NCBI GenBank assembly: GCA_965228125.1
Contig: OZ245791.1
Span: 2,666,001 to 2,730,000 of the forward strand
Direction of reading: 5' to 3'
DNA length: 64,000 nt
Origin: GWF2-38-69 sp965228125
GTDB lineage: Bacteria > Verrucomicrobiota > Lentisphaeria > Victivallales > GWF2-38-69
The notes beneath the pieces were generated by a model. It was not told the origin of the DNA, made no database searches, and worked only from the letters and a program-made list of their open reading frames with translations. Positions within the stretch are counted from its first letter, which is position 1. Every line of letters begins with the position of its first letter. Positions 44,725 through 53,100 of the stretch are shown in pieces. The translations under genes were made by a program, and so were the position numbers.

Positions 44725-45990
44725 ATGCAAAAAGGAATTATTAAAGTAACTCAGGAGGTTACTCAAATAGAGGATTTTGATTCGATTTCTCTTATCGGAG
44801 ATCCTGGATGTGACGGATTGGGGGCTTCTACAATGTCAGTTTTCGCCAAGGCGCTGACTTGTTCAAAAACTGATTTTTCAATAGTTTTGGGAGACATTGT
44901 ACACAAAAGCATAAAACCTCTTTATACAAGTGTAACAGATTTTGTTAATACTGTTTCGGCTAACAAAGTTTATATGCTTTGCGGCAACCATGATTTGATG
45001 CATTATGAAGAGTTTTTCGGTTTGAGAAACTACCTTCTTTACAATGACAGAGTTCTTTTGTTGTTTCTGGATAACTCGAAAAGAAAATTCGAGGATCACA
45101 CTATCGAATTCCTAAGGAAAAACATAGAAAAATACAGACGAAAAAATATTGTTATATTTTTCCATATTCCCCCGCCCAGTGCGATTGGTGAAAATGCCGT
45201 CAAGATCGAAGAATGGGAGAAAATCAGGCCCTTGTTGGATGATTACAGGCACAATATTTCATATATTATCAGCGGACATGTTCACTCTTACTACGAAGAC
45301 ATCGTTGATGGTTTCAAACTTATTGTTTCAGGAGGGGGTGGTGCTAAGATAGAATTCCTTAATCCTAAAATTGATGTCAGAAAAGCCCATCATCATATTG
45401 TCAGGCTCTATTTTAATAATGAAAACGAACTTGAGCATGAATACATTCCTCTTGAGTCGGTCAAATATACAAAAGAACTAGAAGATGGATTGGTAAAATC
45501 TTACCTTGAGAACTCTCTTTCAAATGAATCTTTGGCTCACGTAAGGTATAAACTTTTTGCCGAAGAGGCAGAAGAAAAAGGTTTTCCTGGAATAGCGAAG
45601 ATGTTCAGAGCTTTTTCGGATTCAGAATTCTACCATGCAAAAAACCATTTTTATGTTCTGGGCTTGATGAATCCGATACTGGCTAACTTGGAATCTGCTC
45701 TGAAAAATGAGTCATTCGAAGTGGAAACCATGTATAAAGATTATCTGGACTACTGCAAAAAGAATAGTTATGGTTTAACTTCCTATGCTTTTTTCGATTC
45801 TTTGGAAGCTGAAAAGAAACATTTGGCTCTGGTTCAAGATGCGTTAGAGTCTTACTCCAACGGCAAGGACATTCCTTTGATAAACTATTTTACATGCTCT
45901 TCTTGCGGCTATACGTTTTCAGGGATCGAAAATCCCGTTAACTGTCCGATTTGCGGAGCGCCTAATGACCGAATTAAAAAAACACTATAA
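44725..45990 (+). CDS. fusion: metallophosphoesterase, rubrerythrin diiron domain, rubredoxin-like zinc/iron ribbon
   Basis: The 421-residue protein has three modules. Residues 20-245 form a calcineurin-like phosphoesterase: GDPGCD (25-30), GDIVH (56-60), GNHD (87-90), His 147 and GHVH (184-187). Motif one reads D-P-G rather than D-x-H, as in purple-acid-phosphatase-type variants. Residues 263-377 resemble rubrerythrin, with ESLAHVRYKLFAEEAEE, SEFYHAKNHFY (Glu 301, His 304) and EAEKKHLALV. Residues 391-410 hold a CxxC-12-CxxC rubredoxin-like centre. Rubrerythrins reduce hydrogen peroxide. Its start is 12 bases after crcB-2, so it is probably part of the fluoride operon. Function of the combination is unknown. 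Confidence 0.82.
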   Translation: MQKGIIKVTQEVTQIEDFDSISLIGDPGCDGLGASTMSVFAKALTCSKTDFSIVLGDIVHKSIKPLYTSVTDFVNTVSANKVYMLCGNHDLMHYEEFFGLRNYLLYNDRVLLLFLDNSKRKFEDHTIEFLRKNIEKYRRKNIVIFFHIPPPSAIGENAVKIEEWEKIRPLLDDYRHNISYIISGHVHSYYEDIVDGFKLIVSGGGGAKIEFLNPKIDVRKAHHHIVRLYFNNENELEHEYIPLESVKYTKELEDGLVKSYLENSLSNESLAHVRYKLFAEEAEEKGFPGIAKMFRAFSDSEFYHAKNHFYVLGLMNPILANLESALKNESFEVETMYKDYLDYCKKNSYGLTSYAFFDSLEAEKKHLALVQDALESYSNGKDIPLINYFTCSSCGYTFSGIENPVNCPICGAPNDRIKKTL

Positions 45991-46016
45991 CAACCGGACA
46001 CTACTGGTTGGCATTA

Positions 46017-46048
46017 TATAATAGAAACAGGCGAAATATTCTATTATA
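46017..46048. repeat. 10-bp inverted repeat after the fusion gene
   Basis: TATAATAGAA (46017-46026) and TTCTATTATA (46039-46048) are exact complements around a 12-base loop. A shorter stem, CAACCGG/CTGGTTG (45991-46010 region), lies just before it after the stop codon. No T run follows, so these may be a 3' end structure or an operator for the next gene. Confidence 0.4.
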
Positions 46049-46096
46049 ATAAAGGAAAAGGCTATTTTGAATTAATTAACTAAAAATGGGACAGAT

Positions 46097-46729
46097 TTGA
46101 GCTTTCATATTCGAGTTCTGCCTTTGATCGCATTAGCAACTCTAATTGGGATATGTCCATCATTAGGGTATGACCTCTATATTTCGGGAAAAATACTCCA
46201 TTATTCGGGCCCCAAAAGTGAGATATACTCCAATAACTTTCTTCAAATATCTAGTTCACCTGCTAGCTATGCTTTTACATACAGCACAAACAGGAAAAGT
46301 TATTTCAGTCTTATTTTGAAAGATAATTCCTTATTGCAGCTCAATACTGAGGAAGAGCACCCTTTGATTGCTTATAAGACTTATGGTTCGTTTCTTGTTG
46401 TAATATCACATGTAAATCCCAGCATGAACGAATTTTACATTTATGATTCCGTTAGAAATACACTTAGAAGCTCATTTGCCGGAGACTTAATAATAGTAGA
46501 TGGAAAAGTAGTTTCCTTAGTTTATCCCTCACATTTTTCCACTGATAAGAAGTGTGTTAGGCTAAATGTAAACGACAAAGAAGTCATGGTCTTGCCTTTT
46601 GCCTATTATTCGATAGAAAAAGCAGGCACTGACAAGGTCAGAATCAATAATGATTTGGACTCAATGCAAAAAATAGACCTAGACCAAACGACTATCGAAG
46701 TAGACACTTCAATAGTTGTAACAATATAG
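46097..46729 (+). CDS. 210-residue exported protein of unknown function
   Basis: I do not recognise it. It starts with TTG at 46097 (GGGA five bases before; the nearby ATG at 46086 is out of frame and hits a stop). A signal peptide (about 1-24, ending SLGYD) is followed by a beta-rich soluble domain with many short hydrophobic strands (for example SFLVVISHV, DLIIVDGKVVSLV). It could be a periplasmic beta-sandwich or propeller fragment. It is convergent with the MFS gene at 46758. Confidence 0.6.
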   Translation: MSFHIRVLPLIALATLIGICPSLGYDLYISGKILHYSGPKSEIYSNNFLQISSSPASYAFTYSTNRKSYFSLILKDNSLLQLNTEEEHPLIAYKTYGSFLVVISHVNPSMNEFYIYDSVRNTLRSSFAGDLIIVDGKVVSLVYPSHFSTDKKCVRLNVNDKEVMVLPFAYYSIEKAGTDKVRINNDLDSMQKIDLDQTTIEVDTSIVVTI

Positions 46730-46757
46730 ATTTTATCTTCGGTATTCTTTAACTGTT

Positions 46758-48053
46758 TTATTTGCTCCAGCTAGGCTTAATACTGTTGTTTTTATAGACC
46801 AATCTGGCTGAAAACCCTATTCCGATCAGAATAAGAACCACTGAAACAATAAAGGGCATGTAATAACTCATAGATAGCAGGACTCCGGACAAGAGGGGGC
46901 CGATAAACCATCCGGCAGAGGAAATTGCTGCGGCGATACCCATTGCCAGCCCTTGTGAATCTGTTTCACTATAGTTTGAGAAAAGTGTCAAAAGAGCCAT
47001 ATAGGAGAGTCCTACGCCTATCCCTATCGGGAGAAGAGCTACCCATATAAAAATAATACTTTTGAATCCGCCAAGGATAAAACCGCCTGCCAAGACTGTC
47101 ATTGCGGCAATTAGAACTGTTTCGATCTTGAAGAGCTTTACAGCCAGTCTTACCAGTAGAAGCATAGTAAAGCCATAACACATGCAAATAGCCACCATAT
47201 AATAGGTTAAGTCGTTAACAGTTAATTGTAATGTCTGTACGATAGAAATAGTTACTGTCTGAAAGTAAATACACCACGCTGTCTGCATTAACAGAAGTAT
47301 GTAAGAAACTTTCCTGAACTTTCTGTCGATAAAACCGTATAAAAGGTCGTTAATGCCTTTAACGAACGATATCCTGGATTCTTTTTTGGTGGTCGAGGTT
47401 TCCTTGAAAAAAATCATGATCATCAGAAAACTAATTAGGCACATAGCGCTCGCAAAATAGAAAGGCATCATATAACCGAAATATTTAACGAATATATCTT
47501 TAGCAAAGATTCCTCCGAATAATGGCCCAATGATAAAACCTACTGATGCCGCAAGAGACACAAAGGAGAGGTTTACAGTCTTCCTTTCCGGTGCGCTGAT
47601 GTCAACAATGGATGCCTGGGCAAGTCCCACAGTTCCTGCCATAAAGCCGGTAAAAAACCTTACAAAAGAGAGCATAACTACCGACTTTAAAGAGATAGAT
47701 ACCGCAAAGAACATTAGTCCTATACATTCGCAGATAAGACACATCAAAATAACCTTTTTTCGCCCTATCTGGTCTGAAAAATCTCCTAATAAAGGGCCGC
47801 CTAAAAGCGCACCGATTGGAAAGCACGCCATAGCTACTCCAAAAAGAATGTCAGCATGTGCGATTGAAGTGCCGGAAGAAAAAAGTCCACCTGTGCCTGG
47901 AGTGAAAATAAGGATGAAAACAGGATATACCAAGCCAAAGCACATAGCATCCAATGCTATTACAAATAACAACGAAAAGTATATCCAAAATCTTTTTGTT
48001 TTTTTTATATTTAGTTCATTATTCATAGAGTATGCAAATAAACCTTTTGCCAA
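46758..48053 (-). CDS. MFS transporter, multidrug/tetracycline-resistance-like
   Basis: The 431-residue protein has twelve membrane segments and the drug:H+ antiporter marker LGDFSDQIGRKKVILM between TM2 and TM3, plus GFIIGPLFGGIFA in TM5. This points to an exporter of the DHA1 (TetA-like) group rather than a sugar carrier; substrate unknown. Its start is 316 bases from the divergent nhaA. No regulator is adjacent. Confidence 0.85.
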   Translation of the reverse strand: MAKGLFAYSMNNELNIKKTKRFWIYFSLLFVIALDAMCFGLVYPVFILIFTPGTGGLFSSGTSIAHADILFGVAMACFPIGALLGGPLLGDFSDQIGRKKVILMCLICECIGLMFFAVSISLKSVVMLSFVRFFTGFMAGTVGLAQASIVDISAPERKTVNLSFVSLAASVGFIIGPLFGGIFAKDIFVKYFGYMMPFYFASAMCLISFLMIMIFFKETSTTKKESRISFVKGINDLLYGFIDRKFRKVSYILLLMQTAWCIYFQTVTISIVQTLQLTVNDLTYYMVAICMCYGFTMLLLVRLAVKLFKIETVLIAAMTVLAGGFILGGFKSIIFIWVALLPIGIGVGLSYMALLTLFSNYSETDSQGLAMGIAAAISSAGWFIGPLLSGVLLSMSYYMPFIVSVVLILIGIGFSARLVYKNNSIKPSWSK

Positions 48054-48369
48054 ATCAAGAGGGTGAACTGAAATATCAATAGATATGCCGTACTGAAAAG
48101 GTAGCCATGAAGAAAATTATATTCGCAGGACTTGACGATATCAAGAGTGTTTGCAGGGGGTGATAGACAGAAAGAGGCGATATGAAGAGAAGGTGTTTTA
48201 TAGGTAGTTACTTTTTATGCTCAAAATGAATGTAGACTTGATTTATTTCGTGTGATTAGGGTAATTGCGCTTCTTCATCTCAGCTCTGATAAATGTAATA
48301 TTGACTATTTTCCTACATTCTTTATAAATATCTAAAGGACTTGCAAATATATCTAAACACACATGGAAA
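48054..48369. other. divergent intergenic region between MFS exporter and nhaA
   Basis: No convincing gene in 316 bases. An 18-codon frame from ATG at 48107 (reading MKKIIFAGLDDIKSVCRG) has no ribosome site and is probably chance. The plus-strand promoter for nhaA lies at 48301-48328. I see no symmetric operator or riboswitch. Confidence 0.5.
48301..48328 (+). promoter_or_regulatory. sigma-70-like promoter of nhaA
   Basis: TTGACT at 48301-48306, 16 bases, TATAAA at 48323-48328, about 42 bases before the nhaA start. The short leader leaves little room for an attenuator. Confidence 0.55.
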
Positions 48370-49482
48370 ATGTTAAGGAAATTCTATAAAAGCGATCAGA
48401 TTAAAGGAATAATCCTTATCCTCTGCACTGTTATCTCCTTATTGCTTTCAAATACGTGTTTTAAAGATAGTTACTTGGGATTCTGGAACTATAAGGTTGC
48501 TAACCACTCATTGCTTGATTGGATCAATGACGGCTTAATGGCCATCTTCTTTTTGCTCATTGGATTGGAACTGGAAAAGGAGATATATCTTGGAGAATTT
48601 GCCCATGCCAAGAATGCTATTCTGCCAATAGTCGGAGCTGCAGGCGGAATGATAGTGCCTGCGTTGATATTTTTTTCATTTAATTTCGGTGCGCCTACAG
48701 AGGCCGGAGCTGGTATTCCCATGGCTACAGATATTGCATTCGCATTAGGAATACTCTCCTTGTTAGGCAGCAAAGTACCTCTTTCGTTAAAGATGTTTCT
48801 GACTGCTCTGGCTGTAATAGATGACTTGGGAGCCATAATTATTATAGCTGTGTGTTATACATCAGCGATTAACTTGTTAAATCTGTCCTTTGCTTTACTG
48901 GTTCTATTGATACTTTTACTTCTTAACCGCATAAAGGTTTATAATATTTTTCCTTATATTATTGGAGGAATCGTAATCTGGTATTTTATGCTGAATTCAG
49001 GAGTGCGTGCTACTATAACAGGCGTGATTTTGGCGTTTGTGATTCCTTTCAGAAGGGGGGATGAAACTTCTCCGTTCTACAGATTTCAACGATATTTGCG
49101 TTTTCCGATAGCCTTTTTTATTTTGCCGCTATTTGCATTGGCAAACACCGCAATAGTTTTTAAACCCGATTGGTATTCAGGATTTGCTCAGCCAAACAGT
49201 ATTGGAATAATGGCAGGGCTTATAATAGGAAAACCGTTGGGAATAACGCTGTTTTGTTATCTTGCTGTATTGATAGGAATATGCAAGCTGCCGATAAATA
49301 TTAACTTCAGGCATATGCTGGGGGTAGGGTTTCTTGGAGGGATAGGATTCACAATGTCAATATTTATAACTCTTCTTGCCTTCGGAGATACAGATATGGA
49401 AACATCGTCTAAACTGGCTATTCTGGCCGGATCTGTTATTTCGGGAACAATCGGTACTTTCTATCTCAAACATGTCCTTTAA
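48370..49482 (+). CDS. nhaA: Na+/H+ antiporter NhaA
   Basis: Exchanges cytoplasmic sodium for protons to hold pH and salt balance. The 370-residue product has about eleven membrane segments. NDGLMAIFFLLIGLELEKE is the family start region; GAGIPMATDIAFALGILSLLG and ALAVIDDLGAI contain the conserved Asp residues, including the ion-binding Asp pair in VIDDLG. Length is typical. ATG at 48370 is preferred; an earlier ATG at 48363 runs into a stop after eight codons. It is followed by two sugar-type MFS genes after a 114-base gap. Confidence 0.95.
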   Translation: MLRKFYKSDQIKGIILILCTVISLLLSNTCFKDSYLGFWNYKVANHSLLDWINDGLMAIFFLLIGLELEKEIYLGEFAHAKNAILPIVGAAGGMIVPALIFFSFNFGAPTEAGAGIPMATDIAFALGILSLLGSKVPLSLKMFLTALAVIDDLGAIIIIAVCYTSAINLLNLSFALLVLLILLLLNRIKVYNIFPYIIGGIVIWYFMLNSGVRATITGVILAFVIPFRRGDETSPFYRFQRYLRFPIAFFILPLFALANTAIVFKPDWYSGFAQPNSIGIMAGLIIGKPLGITLFCYLAVLIGICKLPININFRHMLGVGFLGGIGFTMSIFITLLAFGDTDMETSSKLAILAGSVISGTIGTFYLKHVL

Positions 49483-49596
49483 GAAGTGCCGCCCTTTTAT
49501 TATGGGAAACATTATGATAAGTTTTAAGTAACTAACATACAAATAGTGAATACTAGATGCAGAAATGGCATCTGACAGCTTAAAAAGGAAATAAAC

Positions 49597-50844
49597 ATGT
49601 CTACGAATAATAGAAGTCTTTTAATGGTGGGACTTGTGATGGTCTCGTTTTTTGTCATTTCGTTTGTGACTAACATATTAGGCCCCATAATGCCTACAGC
49701 GACCACTGATTTGCATCTAAGTCTGGCTCAGGCAGGAATTCTTCCATTTGCATTTTTTATTGCTTATATCATTTCTATTCCTGCCGGTTATATGCTGGAA
49801 AAATACGGGGCTAAATTTGTTATAATTTTAGCCTTTGCTATAGGTACAGTGGGGTCATTGATATTTTCCATTCATCCGAATTATCTGACTTATTTAGCCG
49901 GATTATTTATTGTCGGAGCCTGTGTGGCTATGTTGCAAACCGCATTTTGGCCTTTGCTCAGAACGGCTGGAGGGGAAGAGAATTATTCATTTAACTCTGT
50001 TTTAACTCAAATTTTCTTCGGAGCCGCTTCGTTTTTGAGTCCGCTTGTTTATTCATATCTGGTGCTTAATCTGCCGCAAAATGCCAATGCAAACATATTT
50101 CTTCATAGTTTGTCGAAACTTGTTCCGGCTAATTTGTCCTGGGTATCGATTTACTGGTTAAACGCCATTGTGATGATTGTGATGATTGTAATCATAGGTC
50201 TCATAAGATTTCCCAAAGTGGAACTTACTGAGACTGAAAAAGTTGAAGGGTTTAACACTGTAATAAAACTATTGGAAAACAAAGTTGTTATCATCTATTT
50301 TTTCGGTATTTTTTGTTATGTAGGGATGGAGCAGGGTGTCAGCGTGTGGATGTCAAAGTTTCTACAGGATTATCATGGATTTAATGCAAATACGACAGGG
50401 GCTCAAGCTGTTGCCCTTTTCTGGGCAATGCAGAGTGTAGGCAGTCTTTTAGGTATAGTGTTATTAAAGCTATTTGATGTAAAAAAGATTCTTTCTACTT
50501 TCTTGGTTTTACAATTAATCGCATTGAGTACGGCTTTATTTGGAACTCCAAAAGTATCATTGGTTTCTTTTGTAATTTTCGGGTTTTTAACCTCTGTTAT
50601 GTATGGAAGCGTATTTTCACTTGGGATGAATTCTTTGAAATCCCATCACGGTTCGTTTTCGGGTATTCTCTGTACAGGCATAATTGGTGGAGCGATAGTT
50701 CCGCTGCTGGTTGGGTCTTTAGGCAATATGACAAGTCTGCGTGTAGGCATGTGTCTTGTTTATATAACCATTCTTTTTATGTTATACATTTCTCTGACAG
50801 CCAAACCTTTTGTAAAAAACAAAACTATTTTTGATAAAGAATAG
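49597..50844 (+). CDS. MFS transporter, sugar-permease-like, first of a tandem pair
   Basis: The 415-residue, twelve-helix protein is close in pattern to the next gene: both carry LSLAQAGILPFAFFI(A/S)Y-like and IPAGYMLEKYGAKF/IPAGCIHEKKSARS-like segments, and both end with AKPF/AKPI-x-KN. It belongs to the fucose-permease/TsgA-like branch. The following ROK kinase gene suggests a sugar substrate. The carrier at 15832 is a more distant relative. GGAAA before the ATG is a weak ribosome site. Confidence 0.85.
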   Translation: MSTNNRSLLMVGLVMVSFFVISFVTNILGPIMPTATTDLHLSLAQAGILPFAFFIAYIISIPAGYMLEKYGAKFVIILAFAIGTVGSLIFSIHPNYLTYLAGLFIVGACVAMLQTAFWPLLRTAGGEENYSFNSVLTQIFFGAASFLSPLVYSYLVLNLPQNANANIFLHSLSKLVPANLSWVSIYWLNAIVMIVMIVIIGLIRFPKVELTETEKVEGFNTVIKLLENKVVIIYFFGIFCYVGMEQGVSVWMSKFLQDYHGFNANTTGAQAVALFWAMQSVGSLLGIVLLKLFDVKKILSTFLVLQLIALSTALFGTPKVSLVSFVIFGFLTSVMYGSVFSLGMNSLKSHHGSFSGILCTGIIGGAIVPLLVGSLGNMTSLRVGMCLVYITILFMLYISLTAKPFVKNKTIFDKE

Positions 50845-50852
50845 AGACATAG

Positions 50853-50900
50853 AAATAAATGGATAGCTTCTTGGAGTTGATTTTGCGCATCCACTTATTT
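50853..50900. repeat. 12-bp inverted repeat between the tandem MFS genes
   Basis: AAATAAATGGAT (50853-50864) pairs with ATCCACTTATTT (50889-50900), one mismatch, around a 24-base loop; TTTA follows. It could be a weak terminator or an RNA-processing hairpin that sets expression of the second carrier. Confidence 0.4.
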
Positions 50901-50940
50901 TTACACTTGTTCTCCGGCAAACTGGTGAAGAGAGTTTTTT

Positions 50941-52179
50941 ATGTCGTTAACTAGAAGGATATTGGTTCTTTGTTTGGTTGGCATTGCGGTTTTTACAATG
51001 TCAATTCTGACAAATCTGTCGGGTATAGTTCTTCCGTTTGCCAAGGAATCAATGCATCTTTCCTTGTCCATGGCTGGAATCCTGCCTTTTGCTTTTTTTA
51101 TTTCTTATGCCGTGATGTCCATTCCTGCGGGGTGTATCCACGAGAAGAAGAGCGCAAGAAGCATGATGGCAACGGCCTTTTGTTTTACTGCTTTGGCCAA
51201 CTTGGTTTTTCTTGGAATGCCCTCTTATATAGTTTTTCTTATGACTCTTTTTGTAGCGGGAGCCGGAATGTCTGCGGTTCAGGTGGTTATTAATCCCCTG
51301 GTTCGCAATGTTGGCGGAGAAGGATATTTCTCATTTTATCTCATCATAGGACAGATTGTCTATGGAGCAGGTTCGATATTTAGCCCGCTGCTATTTTCTT
51401 ATATTGTGACACATCTGAATTCAGGTGAGATGTCTAATCCTTTTCTTCGGATTATACAATCTTTAACGCCCTCGACGATGCCTTGGATTTCGATATATTG
51501 GATTTGCGCGACTGCGTGTTTTTTTGTTCTTATTCTTTTGCTGTTGGTCAGATTTCCGAAGATGGAGATGCATAACGCAGACAAAATAGGCGGGATTAAA
51601 GTCTTGATTAAATTATTGAAGGACAAAAGAGTATGGTTATTTTTCTTCGGAATTTTTGCATATGCTGGGGTGGAACAGGGGATAGCCAACTGGATGACGA
51701 AGTTTCTTGAAACATATCATGGCATGAACCCTGAGACCGACGGAGCAGTTACTCTTTCGAGATTCTGGCTTTGCATAAGTTTGGGAGGAGGTTTGGGCGT
51801 AGTACTGATACTTCTGATGGATGTGAAGAAAATGCTTGGTTTATTTATTGTAATATCGATGATCCTTCTTGGATTTTCACTTTTTGGCAGCTTGGAATTT
51901 GCGGTTTATTCTTTTCCGCTTTGCGGACTTTTTTTTGCAATTATGTATCCGAGCATATTGTCTTTGGGGATGAATACGATACTCGAACATCATGGCGCAT
52001 TGTCAGGGATTTTGTGTACAGGGGTATGCGGAGCGGCAGTCTTTTCTCTCTTTATTGGATTTCTTGGGGATTTGGTCGGACTCAAGTTGGCAATGAGTAT
52101 AATATTTGTCCCTTTACTTTATATTCTCTTTATTTCTATATGGGCTAAGCCTATCATTAAGAACAAAAACCTTTTTTAA
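50941..52179 (+). CDS. MFS transporter, sugar-permease-like, second of a tandem pair
   Basis: The 412-residue carrier is clearly a paralogue of the preceding gene: LSLSMAGILPFAFFI, FFGIFAYAGVEQGIANWM, LGMNTILEHHGALSGILCTG and GMNPETDGAVTLSRFW line up with the same parts of that protein. Twelve membrane segments. Tandem duplication is the simplest origin. It is followed after 42 bases by the ROK-family sugar kinase, so import of a monosaccharide and its phosphorylation is the likely pair of roles. Substrate unknown. Confidence 0.85.
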   Translation: MSLTRRILVLCLVGIAVFTMSILTNLSGIVLPFAKESMHLSLSMAGILPFAFFISYAVMSIPAGCIHEKKSARSMMATAFCFTALANLVFLGMPSYIVFLMTLFVAGAGMSAVQVVINPLVRNVGGEGYFSFYLIIGQIVYGAGSIFSPLLFSYIVTHLNSGEMSNPFLRIIQSLTPSTMPWISIYWICATACFFVLILLLLVRFPKMEMHNADKIGGIKVLIKLLKDKRVWLFFFGIFAYAGVEQGIANWMTKFLETYHGMNPETDGAVTLSRFWLCISLGGGLGVVLILLMDVKKMLGLFIVISMILLGFSLFGSLEFAVYSFPLCGLFFAIMYPSILSLGMNTILEHHGALSGILCTGVCGAAVFSLFIGFLGDLVGLKLAMSIIFVPLLYILFISIWAKPIIKNKNLF

Positions 52180-52221
52180 TATGTTTGGTTTTTAGACACT
52201 TAATTCAAGGAGTGCATTAAT

Positions 52222-53091
52222 TTGAATCGAAATATAAAAGTGATTGGGGTTGATTTGGGCGGGACTAAAGTAAATGCAGGACTTGTAGTTGGTTCGAGAG
52301 TTGGGAAATCTTTCAAGTCTCTGCTTTCTTTCAATGACGCTTCAACTTCTGTGGATGTAGTTATATCGAATATAGCAGATACGATAGAAAAAGTTTTTGA
52401 ACCAGGAGTTAAAGGGATTGGAATAGGAGTTCCGAGTATAGTTAACAGGAAAGAGGGAATAATCTATGATGCACAAAATATAATATCCTGGAAAGAGGTT
52501 GCATTGGGGCCGATTCTGGAAAAGAAGTTTGGTGTCCCTGTTTTTCTTGATAATGATGCAAACTGTTTTGCTATAGGCGAAAGGTTTTATGGGAAAGGGC
52601 AAGACTATGAGAATTTTGTGGGTTTGACCATAGGTACAGGTTTTGGAGGAGGTATAATTAACGGAGGATATTTACTTAAGGATGAAAACTGCATGTCGGG
52701 GGAATTTGGAGAGCTTTACTATCTTGATTCCAAGGCTGAAGATTATTGCAGCGGACATTTTTTCAGAGAGAAATATAATGTAGACGGAGCTATTTTGTAT
52801 CGAAATGCCGAGAGAGGTGAAGCAGAAGCTTTAAAAATTTTTGCAGAATTTGGTTACCATCTAGGCAGAGTAATAAAAATGATAATAACAAGTGTTGATC
52901 CGCAAGCCATTATCATTGGCGGTTCCATAGTTGGTTCCAGAAAGTTTTTTGAAACCTCCATGAGGGCGGAAGTGAAAAAATTCACTTATACCAGAGCCTC
53001 GGAAAAATTAGTAATTGAATTTTCAGACAACGCAGTTTATGCGCCGGTACTGGGTGCGGCGGCGGTCTGTCTGAATAACCTTAAGATATAA
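52222..53091 (+). CDS. ROK-family sugar kinase, zinc-motif-less
   Basis: Phosphorylates a sugar with ATP in the cytoplasm. The 289-residue protein has the phosphate loop GVDLGGTKVNAG at the start, GIGVPSIVNRKEG, the catalytic-Asp segment LDNDANCFAIGE and GLTIGTGFGGGII. The usual ROK zinc cluster (H-x9-11-CxCGxxGC) is absent: the His position in SGEFGEL is Glu and only one Cys remains (EDYCSGH). Zinc-less ROK kinases exist, but substrate cannot be predicted. Start is TTG with AAGGAG before it. It follows the second MFS carrier and precedes the acyltransferase gene by nine bases. Confidence 0.85.
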   Translation: MNRNIKVIGVDLGGTKVNAGLVVGSRVGKSFKSLLSFNDASTSVDVVISNIADTIEKVFEPGVKGIGIGVPSIVNRKEGIIYDAQNIISWKEVALGPILEKKFGVPVFLDNDANCFAIGERFYGKGQDYENFVGLTIGTGFGGGIINGGYLLKDENCMSGEFGELYYLDSKAEDYCSGHFFREKYNVDGAILYRNAERGEAEALKIFAEFGYHLGRVIKMIITSVDPQAIIIGGSIVGSRKFFETSMRAEVKKFTYTRASEKLVIEFSDNAVYAPVLGAAAVCLNNLKI

Positions 53092-53100
53092 GAAGATTAA

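Noticed and set aside
48107..48163. 18-codon frame upstream of nhaA as a leader peptide
   Set aside because: No ribosome site, and it lies far upstream of the nhaA promoter, so it would not be on the nhaA transcript.
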